From Archangiaceae bacterium (GTDB lineage Bacteria > Myxococcota > Myxococcia > Myxococcales > Myxococcaceae), in the NCBI GenBank assembly GCA_016714225.1, contig JADJNS010000009.1:248001-312000 (forward strand): a DNA stretch of 64,000 nucleotides, read 5' to 3'. The notes beneath the pieces are model-generated. The model was not told the origin of the DNA. It saw only the letters and a list, made by a program, of their open reading frames with translations, and did not search any database. Shown in pieces: positions 56,347-64,000 of this stretch. Each line of letters opens with the position of its first letter. Within the stretch, counting starts at the first letter, position 1. A program made the translations under genes and the position numbers.

Positions 56347-58680
56347 TCACTCGTTCCACGCGATGGTGACGCGCACGTGTGCGACGCCGCCGCGATCGTC
56401 GACCGCCCTCAGCTCGTAGTGGCCCGACGGGGCAGACCACTCGAGCGGCTCTCCCGGCTTCACCGTGCCCAGCAGCTCGGAGCCCGCGAACCAGGTCAGG
56501 GCGTGGGCGGCCCCGTCGGCGTGCGCGAGCAGCGGCAGGTGGGCCTGCTCGGGCACGTCGCGCCGCAGGTGGTAGGTGACCTCGGGCTGCGGCGAGAGAA
56601 TGCGGGGCGGCCGCTCGGAGAGCAGCGCGTCGTCGTCGCACGCTTCACCCAGCGGCGGGGGGCTCTTGCGCGGCAGGCCGGCGCGCTCGAACAGCCGCGC
56701 CACGTCGCTGGGCCACACCTCGAACACCTCGAGGTGCGAGCCGGGGCCAGGGCGGCAGCGGCGCTGGTGGGTGACGTCGTCGACGGCGAAGGCCCGGTGC
56801 ACGTCGCAGCTGCCGAGCGGAGACACTGACGGAATCACCTGGGTGCGCACCGCGTGCGGGCAGTGTGGCCCTACCTTGAGCCCCGAGGTGGCGCAGACCT
56901 CGACCTCGGCGAGCCGGCTCGGCGGCGGGTGCCGCGCCCCCTCGCGGGTGGCGAGCCTGGGCCGCAGGCCGTCGAGCACGTCGAAGAACAGCGGCGCGGC
57001 GGCGCTGCGCCCCACGAACGCGGGGTTGGGCGTGCCGTCGAAGTTGCCCACCCAGACCGCGAGCAGGTAGCGGCCGGCGACCCCCACCGTCCACGCGTCG
57101 CGGTACGCGTACGAGGTGCCCGTCTTCCACGCCACCTTCACCGTGTCGCGAGGCGTGGTCCACTGCGAGAGGTCGGCGTCGTTGGTCGAGAGCATGCTCA
57201 AGGTGAGCTCGGCCGCCTCGGCAGAGAACAGCGCGCGCGGCGCGACGTCGGGCTCGCCGCGCACCCGCTTGAGCGGCGACCAGGCGCCGCCGCGCGCCAG
57301 CGCGAGGTAGAGCTGGGCCACCTCTTCCATCGTGAGCTCGACCGCGCCGAGCACGATGCCGGCGCCGTAGTGCTCTTTCGCGCGCAGCCCCTTCACCTGC
57401 ACCTGTTGCAGCACCGCGTGCAGGTCGCGCCCGAGGCGCAGGTTCAAGTCGACCGCCGGCACGTTGCGGCTGCGGGTGAGCGCCTGCGCCGCGGTCATCG
57501 GCCCCAGGTACTGGTTGTCGAAGTTCTCGGGGTTGTAGCTGCCGAAGCGGGTGGGCACGTCTCTGAGCAGGGTGCGCGGGTGAATCAACCCCTCGTCGAG
57601 CGCGCGGGCGTAGACCACGGGCTTGAGCGTCGAGCCGGGCGAGCGGGGCGACGAGACGCCGTCGACCTGGCCCAGAATGGCCGCGTCGAAGAACGAAGCC
57701 GAGCCCACGTGGGCCAGCACCTCGGTGGTCTCGGTGTCGACCAGCAGCGCGGCGGCGTTGTGAAGGCCCGCGCTCTGGTGGCGCTCGACGTAGCCCTCGA
57801 GCTTGCGCTCGAGCTGCGCCTGCAGCGCGCCGTCGAGCGTCAGGGTGAGGCGATCTTGGCTGCGCGTGGCCAGCGCGCGCTCTACCGCGTGGGGGGCGAG
57901 AAAGGGCAGCTCGCGCGGGGTGTAAAGCTGCAGCCGCTGGCCCGACGCCATGAGGGCACCGGGGTGACGGGTGAGCCACAGCGCCCCCAGCCGCGCGCGC
58001 GCCACCTGCAGCGCCGCGGGCTCGAGGCGGTCATCGGGCGTGCGTGCGGTGGGGCTCTGCGGCATCACCGCGAGCGCCATCGCCTCGGGCAGCGAGAGCG
58101 AGGCGGCGTCGCGGTGAAAGTAGATGAGCGCCGCGGCGCCCGCGCCCTCGACGTTGCCGCCGTAGGGCGCGAGGTTGAGGTACGCCTCGAGCAGGTCGTG
58201 CTTCGAGTGGGCCAGCTCGAGCTGAACCGCGAGCGCGATCTGCAAGAGCTTGCCGCCCACGCCGCGGGTGTCGAGCCCGTAGCGCAGCCGCGCGAGCTGC
58301 ATGGTGAGGGTCGAGCCGCCGCGCCGCCGCTGGTGCGTCACCCAGGTCGACACTGCGGCCTCGACCAGCGAGACCGGGTTCACGCCGGGGTGCAGGTAGA
58401 ACCAGCGGTCTTCGTAGAGCTGGGTGGCCTCGACCAGCTCGGGGCTGAAAAGCTCGAGCGGTGTCCACACCCGGTAGGTGTCTCCCTTCGCGAGCGTGAG
58501 GCGCAAGAGCCGGCCGTCGCGGTCGTAGACCTGGCGGCTGAAGGCGTAGGGGGCCAGCAGCGGCGGGCAGCTCAAGCGCGCGACCAGCGCGACGGCGAGC
58601 GCCGTCACGCCCAGCCACAGCAGCCGCCTGGCGCGAGGCCTCTGCGCGAGTCCCCACGCGATGTGCAGCGCGCGCCTCAC
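56347..58680 (-). CDS. pbpC: penicillin-binding protein 1C
   Basis: A 777-residue bifunctional-type peptidoglycan synthase. The N-terminal membrane anchor is WLGVTALAVALVARL. The glycosyltransferase 51 domain has YEDRWFYLHPGVNPVSLVEA and RRRGGSTLTMQLARL near 110-150 (catalytic Glu in EDRWF). The transpeptidase domain has SPGSTLKP (SxxK) near 345, SRN (SxN) near 405 and KTGTS near 520. The C-terminal end is a BiPBP_C-like domain. GTG 58680 overlaps the stop of the alpha-2-macroglobulin gene (GTGA). This pairing is found widely in Gram-negative bacteria and suggests joint protection and repair of the cell wall. Confidence 0.9.
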   Translation of the reverse strand: MRRALHIAWGLAQRPRARRLLWLGVTALAVALVARLSCPPLLAPYAFSRQVYDRDGRLLRLTLAKGDTYRVWTPLELFSPELVEATQLYEDRWFYLHPGVNPVSLVEAAVSTWVTHQRRRGGSTLTMQLARLRYGLDTRGVGGKLLQIALAVQLELAHSKHDLLEAYLNLAPYGGNVEGAGAAALIYFHRDAASLSLPEAMALAVMPQSPTARTPDDRLEPAALQVARARLGALWLTRHPGALMASGQRLQLYTPRELPFLAPHAVERALATRSQDRLTLTLDGALQAQLERKLEGYVERHQSAGLHNAAALLVDTETTEVLAHVGSASFFDAAILGQVDGVSSPRSPGSTLKPVVYARALDEGLIHPRTLLRDVPTRFGSYNPENFDNQYLGPMTAAQALTRSRNVPAVDLNLRLGRDLHAVLQQVQVKGLRAKEHYGAGIVLGAVELTMEEVAQLYLALARGGAWSPLKRVRGEPDVAPRALFSAEAAELTLSMLSTNDADLSQWTTPRDTVKVAWKTGTSYAYRDAWTVGVAGRYLLAVWVGNFDGTPNPAFVGRSAAAPLFFDVLDGLRPRLATREGARHPPPSRLAEVEVCATSGLKVGPHCPHAVRTQVIPSVSPLGSCDVHRAFAVDDVTHQRRCRPGPGSHLEVFEVWPSDVARLFERAGLPRKSPPPLGEACDDDALLSERPPRILSPQPEVTYHLRRDVPEQAHLPLLAHADGAAHALTWFAGSELLGTVKPGEPLEWSAPSGHYELRAVDDRGGVAHVRVTIAWNE

Positions 58681-61600
58681 TCGACGGTGATGCTCGCCGA
58701 GGTCGAGCGCCCGACGATGTTCGGGTCGTACATGCCGTTGGCCTGGGTAGGCGGCAGCACGAAGGTGCCCTTGGCCACCGCCTTGATCTTGTACGAGAGC
58801 TGCTGCACCGCGGGCGGCACGTTGCCGTAGAAGACCACCCGGTCTTCGCGCGCGTCGAGCTGCTCGGGGCGCCAGGTCGCGCCGCTGGCCACCAGCCGGT
58901 CGAGGCCCTGCACGTCGTCGCCGCGGGCGAGCACCAGCTCGAAGCCGGCGGGCAGCAGGTCGGTCACCGCCACCTGGTAGAGCGTCTGGCCGGTCACCAG
59001 CGAGCGGGTCTGCAGGTGCACGTTGATTTCGTCGCCCAGCGCCACCCGGGTCACCGGCTGGCCGTCGTCAGACTCGAAGGTGTGAATCAGCTCGATGCCC
59101 TGCTTCACCGCGGTGGTGGGCGGGTCGCGATCGAAGCCGGCCTCGGTGAGGCTGTAGAAGACCATCGGGCCGTCTTTGACGGTGAGCCGGTACGCGGTGG
59201 CCGCGCCGTCGAAGGTCGAGCGCGCGGTCAGGCCGCGGGCGAGCTCGACCGGCTTCCACGCGCCGCCCTCTTGCCGCTCGACGCTGAGGCCCGACAGCGC
59301 GGTGACGCCGCTGCCCTCGAGCGCGGTGGCGTAGGCGTCGAGCGCGTAGAGGCTCCAAGCCGCCGACAGCGAGTGCAGGCCGCGGGAGATCGACTCGGCG
59401 AGCAGCCCCAGCAGCCGGGGCCCCACCGCCTCGAGCTTCTGGGGGAAGTGCTTCGCCACCAGGTACAGCACCTGCGCGCGGTAGGTGTGGTCATCGTACG
59501 CGTGCTGGGGGTCGGGCAGCACCTTGTCGCTGAGCTCGAGCTGGTCGATCGCCTTCTGCGCCGCGTCTTTGTTGTTGGTGAGCGCCCAGGTGCCGGCGAG
59601 GTAGGCGTGGGCCAGGTCGTTCTTCGGGCCTTTCTGGCGGTTCAGCCACTCGGCGAGCTCGGCGGTGGGCCCGGGCGCGGTGACGTCGTTGCGCGCCAGC
59701 ACGTAGAGCGCGAACGCCTTGAGCCGCGCGCTCGGCCAGTCGCTCAGGCTCTGCATGGCGAGCCCCTTCACCATGGTGAGCGCCTTCTGCCGCACGTCGG
59801 CCGGAGCGGGCGCGCCGCGCTCTTTCGCCTCGGTGAGCATCAGCGCGATGTAGACGTCGAGCGGGTCGCTGACGAAGCTGTTGGCCGCCCAGTAGCCGAA
59901 CTGCCCCTCTTCGTTCTGGCGCTGGCGCAGAATCGAGAACGCGCGCTCCCAGGCCGCCTTCGCCCGGTCTTGCGGGTAGCCGAACTCGGGGCGCTTCATG
60001 AACACCAGCGCCGGCGCGGCGCGGCTCGACAGCTGCTCGCTGCACAGGTGGGGGTAGCTCTCGAGGTAGTCGACGAGACCCGCGCCGATGCCCAGCGGCA
60101 GCAGCGACACGGTCAGCTCGCGGGTCGAGAGCGGGTCGTAGAGCCGGCGCTGCACCTTCACCTCTCTCACGCCGCCCTTCACCGCGCCGACCTGGCTGAC
60201 CACCCGGTACGCCGACGGCGGCCGCACGCTCAGCGTCGCGGTGCGCACGCCCTCTTGCTTCGCGCCGCTGACCAGAAAGCGCGCCTGCGCTTCACCGAGC
60301 GCGTCGGTGGCGCGCACCTCGAACGAGGCGACCGCCTCGCGGCCCTCGGCGATGGTGAGCACCTGCTTCTGGGCCCCCAGCACCTCGAGCCCCGCGTTGG
60401 TCGCGAGCTTCACCTCGATCTGCGCCTGGTCGCCCGAGCCCTCGACGTTGTTGGCGATCGCCGCGGTGACGGTGAGCCGGTCTCCGGGCGAGGCGAAGGT
60501 GGGGGTGTTCGGGGCGATGACGAAGGGGCCGCGCACCGTGGTCTGGGTCTTGGCCGCGGCCAGCGCTTGGGGGGCCGCCGCCACCGCCATCACCCGCAGC
60601 TGACCGGCGAACGACTCGGGCACGTCGAAGGTGACCGTCTTCTCGTCGGGCCCCGAGTCGACGATGCGCGACCAGAACACCCCGGGCAGGTCGGCCTTGC
60701 GCTTGAAGGGGTTCAGGTTGCGCGCTAGCGCGGCCGCGTCGTCGTCGCCGCCTTCGCGACCCTTGCCGTGCACCAGCCCGAACTCGGGCAGCAGCTGGTC
60801 GACGATCTGCCGGGTGCTCACCTCGAGCGCCCGACGCGCGAGAAAGAAGGCGAGCGGGTCGGGCGTCTCGTAGCGCGCCACCTGCAAGATGCCCTCGTCG
60901 ACCGCGAACACCGCGATCTTCGCCGGCTGCGAGGTGTGGAAGGAGATCTTCATCGGGCGGCCCGGGCGCGCCAGCGGCTCGCTCTTCAAGCCGAGCTCGA
61001 GGTGCTGCGAGCGCTTGAGCACCTTGAACGGCTGCACTCCGTACGAGAGCGGGCTGACGAACAGCTCGGGGCTGGCCAGGTCGCGCACGAAGGCCACGTT
61101 GACGTAGCCGTTGGCCTCGAGGTCGCGGGGCACCTCGAGGGTCTGCACCGTCGTCGACGTGGTGGTCTTGAACGCCTTGTGCACGTAGACCTTGTCGCGC
61201 TCGATGGTGATGACCCCGGCGCCGGCGTAGGGCGCGGTGATCTGCACGGTGACGGTCTCGCCCGGCTCGTACTCGGGCTTGTCGAGCGAGATCTTCAGCT
61301 CGGCGTTGCGCTCGAGGTCCTTCGCCACGTTGGCCTCGCCGGCCACCGAGTACGGCACGCGCAACAGCTCGACGTCTTCGCTGTCTTTCACCACCAGGTA
61401 GAAGCTGCCCACGTCGCTGCTGGCCAGCGAGAGGGTGGTGCCCGGCTCGGCGACGCTCAGCGCTTCGGTCTTGCGGGTCACGTCTTTCATCACCGACTGG
61501 TACCGGTACGAGCCGCTCGGGTCTTTGGTGAGCACCGAGACGAAGCGCTGCTCGACGGTGCTCACCTTGAGGCCCTCGACCTTCACCCTGGCGAGCTGCG

Positions 61601-64000
61601 GGTCGACGGCGATCAGCTGCACCTTGCGGTCGACGCCGCGCTTGATGAACCCCAGGTCACCGTCGGCCTTGAAGCCGAGCAGGTACTTGCGCGGAGACAC
61701 CACCACGTTGGCCACGCTCGACACGCTGCGGCCGCCGCCCAGCTCGAACCCCTCGGCGTAGAAGCTCACCTGGTAGGTGGCCGGCGCGTACGGCGAGAGG
61801 TCGAGTGTGTACTTCACCTGCCCGTGCTCGTCGGTCTCGCTGTCGGTGAGCCGCTGCTCTTCGCCGCGCTTCGCGCGCGCCGGGTCGAAGAACGAGTACT
61901 CGGAGTACTTCGCGAACCAGGGCTGGTACGGCGCGAGGCTGAAGGTGGCGTGCACCGCGTGGTCGGCGGCGGGCGTGCCGAAGAGGTTCTTCAGCTCGAC
62001 CCCGGCCTGCAGCTTCGAGCCCACGACCCAGCCCGGGGTGGGCTGCTCGAAGCGGGTGGTCATGCGCATGCGGTCGGGAAGGAACTCTTCGACCCGGAAG
62101 GTGGTCGAGCCCAGCTGCAGCGGTGCCTTCTTGTCTTCCGCCACGCTGATGTTGAACGCGTAGGTGCCGGTGGGCGCGCTCTGCTCGGGCGTGAAGTCGA
62201 GGCTGACGAAGCCGGTGGCGTCGAGCGCGAGGCGCTGCCGCTTCACCACCAGGGCGCGCGGGTCGACCACGGTGAGCTCGAGCGGCACGCCCTTCATCGA
62301 GCGAGACCAGTCGACCGCGCGCACGATGGTCGAGAGGTGCGCGGTCTCTGAAGGCCGGTAGAGCCCGCGGTCGGTGAACGCGTAGGCGTTGAGCGCGGCC
62401 GGCCGGCCCTGCGTGCGCACGCCGCCCACGTCGAAGCGCGAGAAGTCGAGGTTGCGGTCGCTGCGGTTGAAGGGGAGAAACGAGACGTCGGCGTCGCTGC
62501 GCACCACCAGCGCCACCGGGTACTTGTCGGCGGTGAAGTCTTTGAGCGGCGGCAGGGTGACGGCGCCGCTCGGGTCGGTGGCGCGCTTGAGCACCACCTG
62601 GCCGTTCTTGGCCAGCACCTCGACCTGCGCGCCGCCGACCGGGTTGCCGGTCTTGAACGACTGCACGAACACCCAGTGGTTCGCTTGCGCGTCGAGCTTG
62701 TCGATGACGCCCAGGTCGGTGAGCAGCACGAAGCGCTTGTCGCTCAGCTGGCCATAGGCGCCCTCGTCGCCTTCGTACCCGCCCTCGCCCTCGCCCTCGC
62801 CCTCGCCCTCGCCGCCCTCTTCCGAGCCGCCCCGGTCGACGGCCTGGTAGCCCTCTTCAGACTGGCCCTCGGCAGGCTCGGCGCTCTCTTCCGACGGGTC
62901 GTGGCTCTTGCTGTAGCGGGTGATGACGGTCTTGCTGACCGGGTCCCACGCCTCGACCTGCACGAAGTAGAAGCCGCCGCCCTCTTTCAGGTACGGCGCG
63001 AAGTCGACCGCGGCGTACTGCGCCACCTTGGGGTTCGAGGGGTCGAGGGGCTTCACCTCGGTGAACAGCTCGCTCACGTTCTCTTCGGTGAGCGAGCCGC
63101 GCATCGCCAGGTGGGCGAAGTCGCCGCCCGACTGGGTGATGAGGTGGTTCAGGTCTTTGCCCTGAATGCGGTACAGGTGCACCCGAAACGCGGGCAGGCC
63201 GCGCGCGGTGACGGTGAGCTTCTTGTCGCCGGTGAGGCTGAGCACCGCGCCTTCGTGCGAGATGCGCAGCTCGCGCGGGTACTCGGGCACGCTGGCCACC
63301 GCTTCGTACGGCTTCATCAGCACGTAGCCACCGAAGGCCTCGATGCCCTTCTCGACCCGCACGAACAGGTACGCGCCGGGGGCGGCGTCGACCTTGAAGC
63401 TGTGCACGGTGCCGCTCTCGCGCTCGCCGGGAATCGGCTCGAGCTTGAGGCGGGTGGCCTTCTTCAAGAGCTCGGGGCCGATCTCGGTGGCGCTGCCCGA
63501 CCAGTCGAAGCCCTTCACCGCGGGCAGCGCCCCGTTCTTGGGCTTGTCCTTCGGCAGCACCCAGACCTTCACCGCCTCGGCGAACTTCTTCTCGCTCACC
63601 TCGGAGGTGCACGAGAAGATCAGCACCTGGTCGGGGTCGCCGTCGGCGCTGCGGGCGATCGACGCCTGCACCTGCTCGACCTTGAACCGGTTGCCCTTGC
63701 CGGGGATGACGACCTGCCGCGACAGCTCTTGCGAGAGCTCGCTGCCGCCCACCTCGGGCTTCACGCCGGGCGAGAGCAGCAGGGTGGCCTGGTGGTCTTC
63801 CAGCGGCAGCGGCAGCGGCTCGCTGCGCACCCAGGCCTGAAAGTGCAGGTCGTCGTACGAGATCGAGAGCCGGTGGCTCGCCTTCTGGAGCCCGTTGCTC
63901 ACCGGCGCCGAGGTCAGCTTCACCGCCTTCTCGAACGACGCCGGGTCGACCGGGTAGTTGAAGTCGTAGGTGGCGACCACCTGCTTCACCAGCGGGTCGA
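58677..64000 (-). CDS. bacterial alpha-2-macroglobulin family protein (5' end outside window)
   Basis: At least 1773 residues; the frame is still open at the right edge, so the signal peptide and start are missing. It is built of macroglobulin (MG) beta-sandwich domains, with a bait-like central region (VWVGN-type motifs belong to pbpC, not to this gene) and a thioester domain containing CSEQ at 60033-60044 within YPHLCSEQLSSRAAPALVF. That is the CxEQ thioester that traps proteases. A Gln/Glu helical toroid follows (LAHAYLAGTWALTNN). Residues encoded near 62780-62815 form a Glu/Gly linker. It overlaps pbpC, the classical partner. The protein would be anchored in the periplasm and capture attacking proteases when the wall is damaged. 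Confidence 0.9.
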   Translation of the reverse strand, partial: DPLVKQVVATYDFNYPVDPASFEKAVKLTSAPVSNGLQKASHRLSISYDDLHFQAWVRSEPLPLPLEDHQATLLLSPGVKPEVGGSELSQELSRQVVIPGKGNRFKVEQVQASIARSADGDPDQVLIFSCTSEVSEKKFAEAVKVWVLPKDKPKNGALPAVKGFDWSGSATEIGPELLKKATRLKLEPIPGERESGTVHSFKVDAAPGAYLFVRVEKGIEAFGGYVLMKPYEAVASVPEYPRELRISHEGAVLSLTGDKKLTVTARGLPAFRVHLYRIQGKDLNHLITQSGGDFAHLAMRGSLTEENVSELFTEVKPLDPSNPKVAQYAAVDFAPYLKEGGGFYFVQVEAWDPVSKTVITRYSKSHDPSEESAEPAEGQSEEGYQAVDRGGSEEGGEGEGEGEGEGGYEGDEGAYGQLSDKRFVLLTDLGVIDKLDAQANHWVFVQSFKTGNPVGGAQVEVLAKNGQVVLKRATDPSGAVTLPPLKDFTADKYPVALVVRSDADVSFLPFNRSDRNLDFSRFDVGGVRTQGRPAALNAYAFTDRGLYRPSETAHLSTIVRAVDWSRSMKGVPLELTVVDPRALVVKRQRLALDATGFVSLDFTPEQSAPTGTYAFNISVAEDKKAPLQLGSTTFRVEEFLPDRMRMTTRFEQPTPGWVVGSKLQAGVELKNLFGTPAADHAVHATFSLAPYQPWFAKYSEYSFFDPARAKRGEEQRLTDSETDEHGQVKYTLDLSPYAPATYQVSFYAEGFELGGGRSVSSVANVVVSPRKYLLGFKADGDLGFIKRGVDRKVQLIAVDPQLARVKVEGLKVSTVEQRFVSVLTKDPSGSYRYQSVMKDVTRKTEALSVAEPGTTLSLASSDVGSFYLVVKDSEDVELLRVPYSVAGEANVAKDLERNAELKISLDKPEYEPGETVTVQITAPYAGAGVITIERDKVYVHKAFKTTTSTTVQTLEVPRDLEANGYVNVAFVRDLASPELFVSPLSYGVQPFKVLKRSQHLELGLKSEPLARPGRPMKISFHTSQPAKIAVFAVDEGILQVARYETPDPLAFFLARRALEVSTRQIVDQLLPEFGLVHGKGREGGDDDAAALARNLNPFKRKADLPGVFWSRIVDSGPDEKTVTFDVPESFAGQLRVMAVAAAPQALAAAKTQTTVRGPFVIAPNTPTFASPGDRLTVTAAIANNVEGSGDQAQIEVKLATNAGLEVLGAQKQVLTIAEGREAVASFEVRATDALGEAQARFLVSGAKQEGVRTATLSVRPPSAYRVVSQVGAVKGGVREVKVQRRLYDPLSTRELTVSLLPLGIGAGLVDYLESYPHLCSEQLSSRAAPALVFMKRPEFGYPQDRAKAAWERAFSILRQRQNEEGQFGYWAANSFVSDPLDVYIALMLTEAKERGAPAPADVRQKALTMVKGLAMQSLSDWPSARLKAFALYVLARNDVTAPGPTAELAEWLNRQKGPKNDLAHAYLAGTWALTNNKDAAQKAIDQLELSDKVLPDPQHAYDDHTYRAQVLYLVAKHFPQKLEAVGPRLLGLLAESISRGLHSLSAAWSLYALDAYATALEGSGVTALSGLSVERQEGGAWKPVELARGLTARSTFDGAATAYRLTVKDGPMVFYSLTEAGFDRDPPTTAVKQGIELIHTFESDDGQPVTRVALGDEINVHLQTRSLVTGQTLYQVAVTDLLPAGFELVLARGDDVQGLDRLVASGATWRPEQLDAREDRVVFYGNVPPAVQQLSYKIKAVAKGTFVLPPTQANGMYDPNIVGRSTSASITVE
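62782..62811 (-). repeat. (ccctcg)5 tandem repeat coding a Glu-Gly linker
   Basis: Five exact copies of the hexamer. On the minus strand they encode alternating Glu and Gly inside the macroglobulin, next to further acidic sequence. Hexamer loss or gain keeps the frame, so length polymorphism would be tolerated. Confidence 0.85.

Overview
The window is high-GC DNA (roughly 70% by eye) with dense genes, many GTG and some TTG starts, and many 4-base stop/start overlaps. It looks chromosomal and bacterial, most likely from a Myxococcota species. The evidence is a C-terminal tail resembling the MYXO-CTERM sorting signal, Asp-Ala-Gly-rich linkers in exported proteins, several Hanks-type Ser/Thr kinases fused to other domains, and a PilZ/degenerate-GGDEF protein. 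I saw no rRNA, tRNA, CRISPR array, insertion sequence or phage block.

Layout. 1-337 is the end of a LuxR-type regulator. 345-4300 holds a large lipoprotein and a small membrane protein. 4301-5603 is the only long stretch without an intact gene; it contains a perfect 11-bp inverted repeat and a decayed M15 peptidase. 5604-16379 is a minus-strand array: a DUF5916-type outer-membrane protein (frameshifted), a Nudix-like protein, an AdoHcyase-like Rossmann protein, a carboxypeptidase-regulatory-repeat/PDZ protein, and a phosphodiester glycosidase gene cut by an in-frame TGA. 16489-19154 has a diheme cytochrome and an alkaline-phosphatase-superfamily enzyme. 19376-23584 has the first STAS/zinc-ribbon/kinase fusion, a SufS-like desulfurase and an NAD(P)-binding protein. 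23605-29764 is a tight five-gene operon (acyl-CoA dehydrogenase, acyltransferase, PaaK-like adenylating enzyme, small and large GMC oxidoreductase subunits), with a divergent glycosyltransferase and then a B12-binding radical SAM enzyme. 33686-39852 encodes a kinase-AAA-TPR protein coupled to a SpoIIE-type phosphatase. 40047-48127 contains a phosphotransferase, a 33-residue peptide gene with its own promoter-like sequence and a strong terminator, a YcaO enzyme, two NTF2-like proteins, two c-type cytochromes, a cyclic-peptide-type ABC exporter and a methyltransferase. 48256-55897 holds two more STAS/zinc-ribbon/kinase fusions, a PilZ protein, a stand-alone STAS/zinc-ribbon protein and a response-regulator/HATPase protein. 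55918-64000 has an LCCL lipoprotein, penicillin-binding protein 1C and a bacterial alpha-2-macroglobulin that runs off the right edge.

Two systems deserve attention. (1) A family of proteins joining STAS-like domains, zinc ribbons and an apparently active Ser/Thr kinase (three copies), encoded close to a stand-alone STAS/zinc-ribbon protein, an RsbW-like HATPase and a SpoIIE-like phosphatase; this could be an expanded partner-switching network. (2) A candidate RiPP locus: a Lys-rich 33-residue peptide next to a YcaO enzyme carrying a CxxC/CxxC pair, with an exporter and methyltransferase a few kb away. The peptide has almost no Cys/Ser/Thr, so its chemistry would be unusual.

Four genes carry single-base lesions: one nonsense change and three apparent 1-nt losses in G/C runs. 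The repeated pattern suggests consensus errors in the assembly as much as real mutations, so those genes may be intact in the organism.
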